A stretch of DNA of 64,000 bases from the NCBI RefSeq assembly GCF_026230105.1, contig NC_079478.1, forward strand, positions 13,035,653 through 13,099,652, written 5' to 3'. The stretch comes from Diorhabda sublineata. Taxonomy: Eukaryota; Arthropoda; Insecta; Coleoptera; Chrysomelidae. Below, in pieces: positions 36,431 to 49,400 of this stretch. Numbering within the stretch: the stretch's first letter is position 1; each line of letters starts with the position of its first letter. Under the pieces are notes generated by a model. It was given only the letters and a program-made list of their open reading frames with translations, was not told where the DNA came from and made no database searches. The translations under genes were made by a program, and so were the position numbers.

Positions 36431-37923
36431 GATCCCTGTATCAACTATTATCTATTACCAAAATTCATCGACAACTATACACGTCGTTCCCATTTTTGAA
36501 AATATTTAATATCTAAATTTTCTTCATGGACAAACACATTTTTCAATTTTAAAATTTGTGCTTAACACAAACTTCAGTTGTTTCTCAAGTTATATACTAT
36601 GAATTTTATTTTATCCAGCCTACTACTAATTTGAGTTTCCTTAGAAACCAAATATAAATTATTATTTTAAGTTATGATTTCAATTAGGGTTGGAACTATT
36701 TTCTAACAGTATTTATCAATAAAGTGGCTACTTATTAGAAACTTGAAAAAGAAAATAATTTTCCTCAAGCATCCGTATAACTGAAAGTTTTGACTAAAAT
36801 TTTCGTAATCGGTTTAAAATTGAGAATAAACGCGGGAATGTACCTGGTTCTCTTTTACCGATCCTCTCGGGAGCCGTACTGGAACTTTAATTAAATTTCA
36901 GCCTGTGATTATGTGCTAAGATAAAGCAGTTAGAGCAACTTCCAACAAATATTGCTTGATTAAATTAAATTCGCCTCAATTTATAAATTGGTAACTATCA
37001 TAGCGGCAATATGAATTTTTTAATATGGTAATTAAATATTGGAAATGATGGGTAAAGTCGTTAATCCATCAAATATTCACAATTGCCAAATAATTTCTAC
37101 TCCAGTACCTAAAAATAGAAAATAAAATTCAATGCACAATGCACTGATTATAGGAAGCAAAAGGACCGTGTGGTAAAGAACATTTTTTCATCTGATAATA
37201 CTACTACTAAATTTTTCAAATCTTTAGCAAAACGATAGTTGTTTAATTTTCAGTTCATTTTTTATCGAATTTACGATATTTTCCAGTATGAACAACTCTT
37301 TTAAGTAATTGAAAAGGAGAATTTCATTCATTGACCATTTAAAATTATGTGCATTGCCCCAAATCGATAAAAGCATTAATTGTCAAATTCAGTGGATCAA
37401 ACCTTCATCACATTCTCAGACTCTTCTCATATCTGAAAAATATCAATAGAATGAAGGACTTATAGCTGAAAACGAAGCCTCTTCTAAAGCCTAAAGAAAA
37501 CAGTTCTATATATAAGAATGAATATAAACGTTGAAAAACCTTTGGACTGAGCGTATTACTCTGTAAGGACACTAAGCTGAAAACTGAGTCAAAATTGCAC
37601 AATTGAACATCAAATTATTAATCGATGTGTTAACATTTTTTATTTTGCATAAATTCGTTTATAAGTAGGTATAAGCTAGAAGATTTTGACTAGCTCAAGC
37701 TATAAGAATATTTCCACTTGTCTCATTTTTTATTGTTTTCTCTATTAGCAAGCAAGTCGCAGATACCACTGGAGAAAGCGATAGGATCATAAATGCGTTG
37801 CAGTTTTCTTAAAATGTTGATTATGAGATTACAGCTTTTGTCAGTTACATGTTCCAGATTGTTATTAAGGTAGTCTTCATTGATGAAAGTTTGAGCTGTC
37901 AGTAATTGAGTGTTTATTAGCTT
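36431..37923. other. no recognisable gene
   Basis: AT-rich spacer, nothing recognised. Confidence 0.45.
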
Positions 37924-38940
37924 TATTGAGCTTTATTGGTTACGAGAAGGCTTTTGATAGAGCCCAATGTGAAGAATTGATACAGATACTGAAAGAAAAA
38001 CAAATAGATTACAGAGACCTCGAAATAATAGAAACACTTCATCATAACCGGACAACCAAGATGAAGAGGGAGAACTAACAGAAGAAATAGATATAAAACT
38101 TGGAGTAAGACAGGGTTGCATATTATCATCAATACTTCTTACTATATACTCGGAAGTAATTATCCAGGAAGCACCAGCAGAAGAGGAAGCGGGGATTCGA
38201 CTAAATGGAGATCCAGTTAATAACAGATATGCTGACGACACTGTTTTAATAGCGGAGAATATAGAAGACGTTCAAAGAATTACAGAAGAAGTAAAAAGAA
38301 TCAGCGAGTAGTATGGGCTAGACATGAATTAAAATAAAGCTAAAACGTGCACTTCTCGTAAATGCAAGATCAGAATGCACAGCTACAAATTGGAAATAAC
38401 CACATTGAAAAAGTACAGAAATACAAATATTTAGGGACTTGCATTAATTCGAGAAATGACAGCATTGAAGATATAAAAGTAAGAATTGAAATTGCTCGCG
38501 GTGCATTTTATAAAATGAAAAACTTCTTTCGATGAAAAAACTTGAATAACGAATTAAAAAAGAAAATGAGAAAATGTTATATATACTCGATCCTTCTGTA
38601 AGGAATGGAGACAGCAAAGATGAAAAAACTGGAATCCCTGGATATTGGGAAAAATACTACGAATATCATGGACAGATAGAGTCGCGAGATTTATTGATTA
38701 TCATAAAAGTCCGCAAATAGAGTACTTTGGTCATGAAATGTGGGGACAACGATCGAATTCCAGAGATTGATTATTCAGAAAGAGATAGAGGGAAAGAGGT
38801 ATAGGACGACAAAGAATATCATGGTTGCGAAAATTAATGGAGTGGTTTAACTGCACATCAAACCAATTGTTCAGAGCAGATGTAAATAAAATAAAAATAG
38901 TCATGATGATCGCCAACCTTTGTCCGAAGATGGCGAACAA
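37924..38940 (+). pseudogene. LINE reverse transcriptase, palm to C-terminus (decayed)
   Basis: Plus strand: FIGYEKAFDRAQCEELIQIL and IDYRDLEIIETLHHN (about 37935-38050), RT motif A; LGVRQGCILSSILLTIYSE (about 38100-38155), motif B; GDPVNNRYADDTVLIAEN (about 38208-38262), motif C with intact YADD. Then YLGTCI-like sequence (about 38430), EYFGHEMWG (about 38720), GRQRISWL-like sequence, and WFNCTSNQLFRADVNKIKI to MMIANL (about 38845-38915), the C-terminal tail of an insect LINE family. Frameshifts between blocks. The endonuclease is missing, so the copy is 5' truncated. The overlapping minus-strand frames are shadows. Confidence 0.9.
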
Positions 38941-40154
38941 AGTTCGTTTCTTACCATTTTGTTATCAAATCACAAAGTACTAAATCAAACACAAACTAAA
39001 TGACGTACCTGGTCCAAATTTTGACGGAAATCAAATAACAAATGCCTGTTCACAGTGACACTCCTCAATTCATAAAGTTACTTATTCACCCCTCCCGTAT
39101 ATAAAAATGTATATAAGCATTTGGTCAATACATTATCTAGTAGAAAAAATTCTTCATATGTTCCAAGCATATGTGAGACCAATATTTTACTCAAGTTTCA
39201 AACTAGTTTGTTTTTTATATGTAATATTTGCAGGTTTTCCGATTAGTTCTAATCTACAGCATTGACTATCTTCACATTCTCTCGTAGGTATACAGTCTTT
39301 AATTTAGGACTGCATTTAGAGTATCCGGAATATTTTTACATAATTTTGTCAGTTATATAAATGAATGTTACTCAATTACCACGATTATGTTATAGTTTGG
39401 AATATAAATCTTGAGTTTCGAATATTCTGCTTTCGGTTTGCTCCAATTGTTATGGAAACATCTACGTGGAACCACTTCAATGTTGACTTGGCCAGTAAAT
39501 ATTGGTTTAACAATTCAATAAACCTTATTCTTAATCTTGCCAAAAGTATCTAGTTGCAACATTTTTTCCAAGCTGTCACATCGGATTCTAACTCAAATTT
39601 GTTTCCAATTTACGCCACTGACGTTGCTGTTCTATGCATTTTTTTCACGTAAATTAAGATTCTTTCACCTGGCAGCTAATACTTTTTAAAGCTCGATTTT
39701 TCGTTATTAAAACCTTAATTAAAAAGTTAAAAAGCTCCTCAAGAGTGCTTCTCCGGCTGTAATAAATAAGTCTTTAACGTCAAAATCTGGGAAAGATGAG
39801 AACGACCAAGTCCCGAAATTAACGGATCCCTGATAAGGAATACAAATTTATAACCCCCTTTTCGTTCGAATGCTGTAGTAGTATTAGAATAATCTAAAAC
39901 AAACCTTATCTACTAATGGCAACAGTTTAATTTTCTGGATGTTTGATTTATTTTATGAAGGAATGTATGATTTATTCCGAGGTTATGAATTATTAATTCC
40001 ATAATTCGTTAAAATTTTGGTCTCTCCAATTTTCATATTAAAATATTATCGCTCGGAGGAAATAGGGAAATCTCAGCCTCTAATTCAATCAAATGAGTTG
40101 GATTTTGTTAAAAAGATACAAATTATGTGTATACAGATATAGAAATAATTGTAT
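38941..40154. other. no recognisable gene
   Basis: Nothing recognised in this AT-rich interval. Confidence 0.45.
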
Positions 40155-40156
40155 AT

Positions 40157-40182
40157 GGAGGATATGCTGAGGCATATCCTCC
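40157..40182. repeat. 11-bp perfect stem hairpin
   Basis: GGAGGATATGC, loop TGAG, GCATATCCTCC. Just downstream (to about 40265) the plus strand reads EEVQEDAKS-like residues that could be a LINE tail (EDAKxL), too short to confirm. Confidence 0.7.
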
Positions 40183-41459
40183 TAAAAGAATGACGAAAAA
40201 TAAATTATCGTTGAGAAAAGGGAAGGAGGTACAAGAAGATGCGAAAAGCCTAAGGAAAATATAGCTAGATACAATTAGCTTAAGACCACGATGGTCAGCA
40301 TATTATATTTTATTTCTATTTTAATCAAATTATATATTTATCTTTCCATTTCCTTGGTGAAATCCTAGGAGTAGGCACAGAATCGTATCCCCTAAACGTG
40401 ATAATAGTATGGTACAACTATAACGTTCACTCGAATGGTTTTTTATCGCAAATGGAATTTATTTATATATCTCGCAGCTTCAGATGAAAAAAAAACATAA
40501 TATCAGAATTTATAGTCAACGAGAGCGGCTGTAAGAAATGCCGAAGGCTAAAATGTCGCCTTCACAGCCGAACTATTTAAATCGAGAAAATGTTTTCATT
40601 CCATGACCCAATCCCGTCAAAAAACTCATTCAACCTAGTGAATAGCTGGTAGGAAGTTAATCTGACCAAATTCAGATAAGAAACCGATGGGAATAAATTC
40701 CATTTTGATGGTATATTAGGTGTGTAAAATATATCAAAATATATGATTCCCATTTTCCCATTATTCACCTCTGATAGTTATTTCGAAATTTAATATTTAG
40801 AAAATATAAACTGCTGTTCTGGGAGAAAACAACTACTTTCCTGGCTAATGCCTTGACTCGCAATAACACCAAGGGTTGTTTAGTGCAAAATATTGGAATT
40901 AATCTCTCAAATATCATTGAAGCCATTTTATGCATCGAATTTTGAATAATTCGAATATCAGTGACACTCAGCATTTTCATAGGTTACGAAAGAGCTTTTC
41001 ATTCAGGAAATCACAAATGTGAGTATATTTCTTCTTCCAAAACGGAAAATAGTTTTGTTCTGAATAACGATCATAAATCCTATTGTCTCAATAAGTCAAA
41101 CAAATGATTTTTCTGTATGAACGATTGTATGTTTGTTTTCACTTCAGTTTATAACCAAACGATGATTATTACTCATTACTGTTATACATGTTTCCTCTTA
41201 AATATTTCAAATTTGAAATAGGGGGGATCAGCATCCAATCTTTTTGTCCTAAGAGATGTCATGTATTTGTTATAACAATATAATTTGCGAGGAGCTCACG
41301 TCTGAACCTACAAGATTTAAGAAAGAATATTGTCATAGAATCATGGTAATTTGGTACTAATTAAAAATTGATTTGCCACAGTTTTTTGATGAGGTACACG
41401 TAGAAATTAGAGAAGATAGGTATTTGTACTTTTATTCTGTGTATGGATAAGTCTCCAAG
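40183..41459. other. no recognisable gene
   Basis: Two ATG frames on minus (40577-40768, 40765-40980) adjoin each other but carry no motif I know. Confidence 0.4.
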
Positions 41460-43312
41460 GATCTAGCCTGCTATAACGGTCTGTTGATATGGTTCTATCA
41501 TCAGATGGATGATTTTTCCTTCTTCTTTCATCGCTATTCTTATCTGCGTTCCTAAACAAATCAACAGATGACACTCCAAACCACTGGCGTAGGAATCCCG
41601 TGCTCTCCCTGATTCCCTCTCACTATCCACTTTGCTTTGGACAATCAACTGCAAAAGACGGTGTTCGTCACGTCTTAGTATGTGGCCAAAATACTTCTGT
41701 TTCTGTTTTTTCACTGTAAAAACGACTTCCTTCTCTTTCCCTAGTCTCTGCATAACCATGCTGGTGATGTGCTCCGTCCAGGATATTTTCAAATATGCCG
41801 ATATGTCCACATTTGGAAAGATTCCAGTAGCCTCGGTTATGGTCCAAGCCTCTGCACCATAGAACAAAACAGAAAATATGTAGCACCTGACTAGTCTTGA
41901 TTTTAATTGTAAAGAAATATCTTTGCTGGTATGTATTTCTGATGTCTATATGTATATTGTTCACTTGCTGCGTATATTTTGTAGCCCTTCCTTGTTATTT
42001 ACTATAATTACTGTGTCGTCGCCATATATAATGTTGTTGACTGGTTCTCCGTTGTTTTTGATACCATTTGATAGTTCTTTCAGTGCTTTTCTAAATATTT
42101 CTAACTAAGAGTTGAATAGAACCGACAGAATGTGTCGTCGCACGTCTTTCTTGGCAGCAATTTGTCCGGTGAGTGAATTACCAACTTTTAGTTTTGCAGT
42201 TTGACTGTTGTATATATTTGCGATAATAGGGATATGTTTTGTATTTGATGTTCTCAAAAGCCTTGGAGAAATCGATGAAGTACCTCTTTGTTCATATCTC
42301 TGCATCCCTGGATGAGAATCTGTACGCTAAAAATGGCTTCCCTTGTACCTAGTACGAAAACGAAACAGCGTTTCAGAGATATTTGTTCCACATTTTGTGA
42401 TATAGCTCAGTCTAGCTGATATATCAGTCTTCAAGAATCTTTTCTCTACCATAGATAATGTTAAAAATGTTGATCACGAAACTGATTTTCTGTTTTGCAC
42501 ATTAATTTCAATATTTCACTCTGTATGTTGTCAGGGCCCGGATTTTTGTGGTGAATTAAGAACCGTATGGCTGCCTTACCTAGGATCTTGGAGTTCAAAA
42601 CCCAGAGACATCATCGTTGTGTGTATATTCACTTGTAGGTTCATCATCAAAAAGTTGTTCTATTAAAGTCGTTCACATCTTTATAAGCTCTGAGCTTTCG
42701 GATATTAGATTGCCATCGACGTGCAAAAAACCTGAATATAGACCATTTGGTTTCTTTTTAGTTGTTAATTCCCTAACCTTTTTATGCATGTTATGATAGT
42801 CGTAATATCTTGCCCATTGTTCGATTTCGTTGCATTTAATCCACAGCCAGTTTTTCTTAGTCGCTTTTATTATTTTTTTTTTCTTATGTTATTATGAGTT
42901 TTTGGTATTTGTTTTTGTAATTCCTTTTTCTTCCATCATGTCAAGGATTTCCTTTGTCAATATCTTACATTTATGTTTAAGGATAATGATACGTGTTGTT
43001 ATTGGAATTATGAAGCTTTCTGATGTTTATTTTGGTATTGTAGTCTCTTGACTTAAAGGCGCTTAGTTTTATTTCGATTTTGTATACCAGTGGGTCATGT
43101 TCGAAATGAACGGCTGCTCCAGGACAGATTTTCGCTGATTTGATTGCGTTTCTACATCGTTTTGGTATCATTATGAAGTCAATTTGGTTTCCCACAAGAG
43201 CTACCGCTAAACGTTTTGCTTTGTGACAAAAGCATAATAGTTGGTCGCCTCTTTCATTTCTGATTGCCAGTCCAAAATCTCCAGTAGCGCCAGGTGTTAC
43301 TTTCTTGAAAAA
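41460..43312 (-). pseudogene. LINE with endonuclease and reverse transcriptase (decayed, RTE/CFDP2-like)
   Basis: From the right on the minus strand: TPGATGDFGLAIRNERGDQL (about 43296-43235), GNQIDFIMIPKRCRNAIKSA and CPGAAVHFEHDPLVYKIEIK (about 43195-43075), the end of the apurinic-type endonuclease. Then GPDNIQSEILKLM (about 42535), GTREAIFSVQILIQGCRDMN (about 42350-42290), FIDFSKAFENIK (about 42275, RT motif A), and IIYGDDTVIIV (about 42035, motif C, intact YGDD). Last come the 41867-41463 segment EAWTITEATG, SWTEHITSMVMQRLGKE and KYFGHILRRDEHRLLQLIVQ, the C-terminal tail. Block order is intact but frames are repeatedly shifted. I relate it to LINEs annotated as craniofacial-development-protein-2-like; the RTE assignment is inference. 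Confidence 0.88.
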
Positions 43313-44447
43313 GTACGTACTGTAACATTTATTTCCATCTATTTACCTATATCAATGTTTCAAAATGATTAAATATCTTAAAAACCTAAACAAATAGCGT
43401 TGTTTCGATTTTTTCGAATCAATTATCTGGATATTACAATTTATCTGTATAATAGAATTACGTCACGACGAAACTAGGTAATTAAACAAATACAAACATT
43501 AGTTATAATATCTGTCATCTTGAAACCTCTTAAAGCATCAACCACAAACATTGTTAGGAACATACTTTGCAACATGGAATTATCTTGTTGGATTTTAGAA
43601 ATTTCGACATCAGTTTTCTACACTTGACGTATTAGTGGAAATTTCATTAAGCGGATTCCAGAAAGACCGAGTAGAACATCTTGAAGGTCATCCAAAAGCC
43701 AAACTGCTTTCTGGTCTATGTTTAATTAATTAATAATTATTCTGAATTGAAATTGAATTACAGACCTAATCACTCTGCCGGGCTCACAGGATTAATTAAA
43801 ATTGAACTGTCTGACATATTTCAGTCATAAATACCAGAGGCGTCACAAATATAGACTCTATCAACTATCAAATTAATCAAGAATTATGTACATATTTTGC
43901 TCTTATCAACACATTATATCTACTTGAATGTAGATATAATTAAAACATTATATCTTATTGATTTATTGATATTAAAATCAAAAATCAAATGAATACTAAA
44001 TCAAGAAACCAAATTTGCTACGCATTATGAAATGAATTTATCATAATCTGTGGAGTCACAATCTTTCAATAATTATTTGGTGCAAATACCAAAGAAAACA
44101 CAAAACCAATAACATTAAATACTAGAGATAATCGAAAATTACTATTCTCGGTCAGATTTTATCACACAGAACGTCGCGTTTGATTATCGGCGGTAGTCTT
44201 AAATTTGATACTCTGATATATCTGATATATCATGTTTATATATCTACAGTTTTCTGTATTTTATACACCTTTACTATTATTCAATGTTGTATACTAGATT
44301 CTAAATGTTTAATCATTGTTACTGATCAGTTATTAGCCCTTAAACCCTTAAATAGTTTTCGTATCACTCTTATTTCCATTACTCATTATCTTCCTATTGT
44401 TCACTTATTTTTGTGTATTTACCAGAGAAAAAGCGTTTCTTAAGGTT
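43313..44447. other. no recognisable gene
   Basis: AT-rich, nothing recognised. Confidence 0.45.
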
Positions 44448-44865
44448 GATTCATAAAGTTGACTTTCCATTTGACATTATGTGTAACAAAAAAGATTGAA
44501 ATGCTCAAGACCATTCATAGTTGCTGTTTGACATCGGTGTCTGTCGTTGGTGGGTTTCAAGTTAAACGAATTTTATCTTTTCGCGACGGCTGTTCGTAGC
44601 AATAGAAAAGAGCCAATCACATCCGTTTGGATTTGTCATGTGATTTTGACGTATGACATTAGAGCGCTAGATTTTTTACCTCTATTTATTGGTCTCAGTT
44701 TGAACCTTCTCATATTCTTTTTATTTTGTTACCACTGCTCCCAATAAAAAAGAATAACAAAATTTATATGTTAATGGCAGCAACGTCAAGTTTATGAGTG
44801 GGTTGTAGAAAATGCTACGAACGTCATACGACAAACGTCACCCGCCAACGGAAAGTCTATGAATC
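44448..44865. mobile_element. putative MITE (about 418 bp)
   Basis: The left end is GATTCATAAAGTTGACTTTCC (44448-44468). The right end, reverse complemented from 44865, reads GATTCATAGACTTTCC, the same word with a 5-bp gap. Sub-terminal words also mirror each other: TCATAGTTGCTGTTTGACAT on the left, and TCATAAACTTGACGTTGCTG when the right side is reverse complemented. No coding capacity. The superfamily is not determined, and target duplications are not obvious. Confidence 0.55.
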
Positions 44866-47762
44866 GGTCTTTATTATCTGTCAACTTTTTAACAATACTT
44901 CCCATCACATTACAGTTTTGAGCTCATAATTTTGAGGTAGAATAGAATTAACAGTAATCTTATTGATTTCGGTGGACCAAACAAATACTTTTCAGATTGG
45001 AAATTTCTGCAGATACAGATGAAAACCAATATTATCAAAAATATATTTTTTCACGGATCTAATGAAGTGTTCTATTTTTTCATCGCTTCTAAACGTTCAA
45101 AACAGAAAATGTCTCACGCAGTGCAAAAAAACCTATTCATCATTATAATGAACCATAATTTCTCACTTTTAGTATGATAACATATGTCAACCATGATTTG
45201 TTATTATCTTTCAAAAAGGAATAATTTCATTGGTTTTTATTCTAAGACAGAATTGATATTGATTGTGATCGAATTCTATGATTTATAGTCTTGAAATTCA
45301 CCCCCAAGATATTGTTCAAAAACAATCCGATGTTTGTAATAATTTACTACCAAGAACATCAAGACAAAAATATGAAATCCTCAGCACCTTCATGGACTAG
45401 TGAATTCCAGCTAAGATGAACTTTCTTTTTGAACATTCTTTGTTAATTTATTATCAAAAATCAGAAAAATGTGAAGAGTAATCTCATATGTTGTAGCGAA
45501 ATACCCAAGAATTACCTTCCAACATTGTTCAAATTTAAGTGTCAATAACAAATTTAAGTGCATTTGCATTTTAATTCTGAACAAATACAAACAACGCATC
45601 TGGAGAAAAAATACTGTGTACAACACGTGAGAAAACTGTTATATTTCTCCTTCTTTTGCGCATCAACAAACGTTTGTAACCGAAAAAGATGTGATTCTCG
45701 CTGAATAATAAGCTATTTCTAACTTTTCGCGAATAATGGTATTCCGGAATTTTTTATCCTGTTATAGAAAAACTAAAAATTTGAATATATTTAGATTAAA
45801 AAATGTACAATTTCTCAAAGTGCTACGAAATTATGGAAAAAAATTAGATTTAAATATTTCTGAAGCTGGTTTATATTGTAAAAATTAACAATTGATTAAC
45901 GTAAACTAATATGAGTGGACATGTTTTTCTCGTCTGAATTAACAATACAGAATACTAACCAACTAAAAAAATTCCTAGGTACTATTCTTTGTACGGTTAC
46001 ATATCAATTTATAATATAAAAGTTTTTCCATTCAATAAATTCTGTAATTTATGAATAATTACAAACATTGTTTAATGAGTTTTAATATTTTTATATCAGT
46101 AATTACTGAAGATTTTAACTAATATTTATTGTATTTTTTCGTCACACATCGTAGAATCTTGAATGAGGTTGTTATTAATTTTAGAAATGACTTTCTAAAA
46201 ACAACCTGATTTTTATTGTTTGTATTCAGTTATCTATTCCCATTAACAACAATACAATTAAGATAGATCATTTGAATTACCAGTGGAATAGTACTTTTTC
46301 CAATGTCACGCCACTCGTGAATTTAGAATTTTTGATAAAGAGATATACATCATAATATTTGTTATAACCCACATAATCAAATAATTGTTGAGTAGACCTC
46401 TAAAAAAAGTATATGAAGCAAATATTAAATGACTTTTCAGGATTTTATTGGAAGTAAATTTGCTTAGAAATAAAGAAGAAGCATATAACCAAAGACGCTT
46501 ATTTGGACGGCGAAAATGTACCAGAACCATAGTGCAAAAGCATTAAATGAGAAAACTTTAGTTCTTGTTTTTTTTTGGTATAGTTTCACCCAAATTTTAC
46601 CAATAAGTGAGAGTTATAAGACAACATATTTTAGAAAAATTTTCAACATTCTAATAGATGAAAGTAAAAATGAAAAAAAATTGATTATGTACTATTGAGG
46701 GTGTATTGTTATTAACACATATTAGCAAGGGTGCAAGCAATACATCATAAAATGTCCCGAAAATATGATAAATTAATGACCTGAGAAAACTTAAAGAATA
46801 ATAAGTAGTAATAGAACTCCTGGTATATGGTAAATTACTAAATAAAAATAAAATAAAAGTTCTCAATTAAATAGTGAGAACGTCGTTTTTTAAAACATAA
46901 AATTTAGTATTGTTAAATTGAAATTATACAAATATATTATGACTGGATAAGACATTTAACAATTTTCTAAATTAAGTATAAATGAGGCTATTGATTTGGA
47001 TAAATCACAGTAATGCCTAATTTGATTGGCAATAATTGAGCTTAAAAATCCTCATCGAAATCTGAAAAAATTCCTGATCCAGACGTCTGAATTAGGGGAG
47101 ACTTTTCTTTCACTATAACTGCGTAAATGTCAACCAGATTAACTTTTCTTCCCGTGTCATTTCTAGTTGTTATTGTCTCTAATCATCACACAGTCAGCTT
47201 TTTTTTTATTATTTTAAATAACCCAAAAAAATATTGTAGCTAATTATCATAAAAGCTTCCAAATTAAGTATTGTGAAGACGGTACTTCTTTGGAAGATTT
47301 TCAAATTTTAGATTCTAGGAATTTTAGAATCCATCAAACTAGAAGCAACAGGATATGGACCATTTGTGTTCTCGTTCCTGGCAGAATTTAGAACTGAATT
47401 CACAATATCGGTAGCACATATACTTTTCCGAGGATTGAAATTGATATTTCCACGTCTCGGCCAACAAGAGGTCGTAAGGTCTTTCCTTTTTTTGAAAATT
47501 CAGCTAGGCAGCTTCGTTTTATATAGTTTTATCTAGAAACCGACAATTTCGAGATTTTGTAGAAAAATTCAACATTTTCAAAATTCTGTTCGTCTTGATT
47601 CATGGTCTCAATAATAATTTTTGTTAATAAAATAGTAAAGAAGTTTATGGGAATCTATCTATCACGTTGAAATATATGCCATACCTCCCACATTGGCGCT
47701 CTACCTCAATATTGAGGCTGGACCTCAAAATTTATTCTTTTTTTTAAATTGAAGCATAAGTT
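44866..47762. other. no recognisable gene
   Basis: Nearly 2.9 kb of AT-rich DNA with only short, unmotivated frames. Confidence 0.45.
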
Positions 47763-48029
47763 TTACAAACCAGATATTCTATTATATGGTATGTGATCTA
47801 GTACAACAGATCCAAAACTTTTCAATGCATAAACTATATAAATAGCTTTTGCTCTATTTTTTTCATGCCTGAGAATTCCTGATTTCTTCCAGATATCTGG
47901 TGCCAAGTGTATAAAGAACTTTTTTTGTTCCAGAATGGTCTCCAATGCTGGTCTCTTGTAGTTCCAAATATTTGACGTAGGGATAACATCTAACTCCCTT
48001 TCAATATTAACCTCTTGCATGACCATCAT
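47763..48029 (-). CDS. unrecognised 88-codon open frame
   Basis: Starts at a true ATG and has protein-like composition (IWNYKRPALETILEQKKFF, APDIWKKSGILRHEKNRAKA, SFGSVVLDHIPYNR), unlike random AT-rich translation. I do not recognise it. A fragment of an unfamiliar transposon protein is as likely as a host exon. No intron signals or neighbours help. Confidence 0.25.
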   Translation of the reverse strand: MMVMQEVNIERELDVIPTSNIWNYKRPALETILEQKKFFIHLAPDIWKKSGILRHEKNRAKAIYIVYALKSFGSVVLDHIPYNRISGL

Positions 48030-48214
48030 TTATTGCAGCCCTTGAAACGGTTGGATTTCTTGTTACACAATTTGACGACTTTTACAGCTGACAGCTTCTG
48101 TTCCCAAAATTTTTTCAATGAGACCAAAATTAGGAAAAAGCAGAACTGTAAATGAAAATTCCATTATTTAAGAGACCCACACTTCAAATCATTCATTCGT
48201 AATATTTTTTCTTC

Positions 48215-49400
48215 AGCCTTCTTCTGTGTTGGCTTTGCCGTATATGTATTTTTTCTCATTTTATCATATTTTCTTTATTTGAGTACTCAGGTTCCATAAT
48301 TATACTTAACCATGCGTTCGCTGTTGTATAATACAGTATATGATTTTATTTCGTTTTTTGATCTTGAAATTATACACATGATTCCACATTAGATAGTACC
48401 CTTCGCTGTATTAATTTGGATTTCATTATTTTCGTACTTTCTCTCATCTTTTATTACTCTCAAATATATGGGTCACTCACGGGAACCGGATGTTTTTGAA
48501 GTGGGTAGTACACGGGTGCTCAAGGTGGGAGGGGCACGTGACAGGTATCTAATGTTTCCTAGGTTCGTAGCATTTAAGTTTCAATCATTGAAATGGAACC
48601 GTGGACGCTAGACCAACGCTTGTACGCGTATCCGTAACTACTGTAAGTGTCCCTTCTCGTAGCACAATATTGCGATGGGTAAACAACCTTCGAACAAGTG
48701 GATCAATATTGAAGAAAAAACCACCGGGTCCCAAACCATATTTTTTTTAAATGATGCTGCCGTAGCTGTAACAGCTGATCGTTACATTGCAATGTTGAAT
48801 ACATTTTTCATCTTCGAGCTACGAAACCGAGGAATTGATTTTCAAAATGTGATATTCCAGCAGGATGAGGCCATAGCGTATATAGCGAGGGCAACAATGG
48901 CTTGTCTACGTGATTTGTTCCCGGGACGGATCGTTTCCAGATTCGGCGACATTCTTTGGCCCCCTCGATCCCTCGACTTAAGTAGTTGGGATTTTTTTTA
49001 TGAGGGTTTATGAAATCGCGTGTGTACAACAATTAACCGCGTATTTTTGAGGACCTAAAGATCGCAATTCGTCGACACGCCACCCAGATTGATGTAGACT
49101 TGCTGCAAAGACTTGAGGCCAGTTTCCGTCAAAGGCTACAGCATTGTATTGCCAAAATGGACATCACTTGCCGGACATAATTTTTCGTATGTGAATAAGT
49201 AACAAATGCTATAATTTAACAAGTGTTTCTGTACCAATAAAACTTTTCAAATTCAATTTTTTATGATTATTTTAAAAACATCCGGTTCCCATGAATGACC
49301 CTATACATATATGATTTTAATGCTTCCGAAAACTTATTGTTTGTCATTTCCTATCTTCATTTCTAAATATCGTGCTCTCAGCTACTTTCTTTAATTTTTT
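48215..49400 (-). pseudogene. LINE RT C-terminal fragment interrupted by a mariner
   Basis: Left of the mariner, the minus strand from 48469 downward reads YLRVIKDERKYENNEIQINT with AKGTI, then ISRSKNEIKSYTVLYNSERM and KYDKM. These correspond to the YLGxxI...KYENEIxxRxxxG...YKTVIxPxLxYGSE region of insect LINEs. Right of it (49400 down to 49302), lysine-rich sequence ending FSEALKS could be the preceding FKYLG strand. The mariner at 48470-49301 sits precisely between the two parts. Confidence 0.55.
48470..49301 (+). mobile_element. internally deleted Tc1/mariner element with terminal inverted repeats
   Basis: The left terminus GGGTCACTCACGGGAACCGG then ATGTTTTT (48470-48497) and the right terminus AAAAACATCCGG then TTCCCATGAATGACCC (49274-49301) are inverted with two mismatches over 28 bp. 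Both sit in TA-rich target sequence (TATAT / TATA). Inside: MEPWTLDQRLYAY (about 48592), VPSRSTILRWVNNLRT and SGSILKKKPPGP (about 48650-48735), the helix-turn-helix. A deletion follows, then VTADRYIAMLNTFF, DFQNVIFQQDEAIAYIARAT, FPGRIVSRFGDILWPPRSLD and LSSWDFF (48768-49000), the second catalytic region with QQD intact. Then EDLKIAIRRHATQID-like sequence follows a stop and frameshift. The helix-turn-helix and catalytic parts are in different frames. Confidence 0.9.

Noticed and set aside
37923..38241. Two overlapping minus-strand open frames
   Set aside because: Antisense shadows of the plus-strand reverse transcriptase with YADD.
41632..41862. Plus-strand 76-codon frame
   Set aside because: Shadow of the minus-strand LINE C-terminus.
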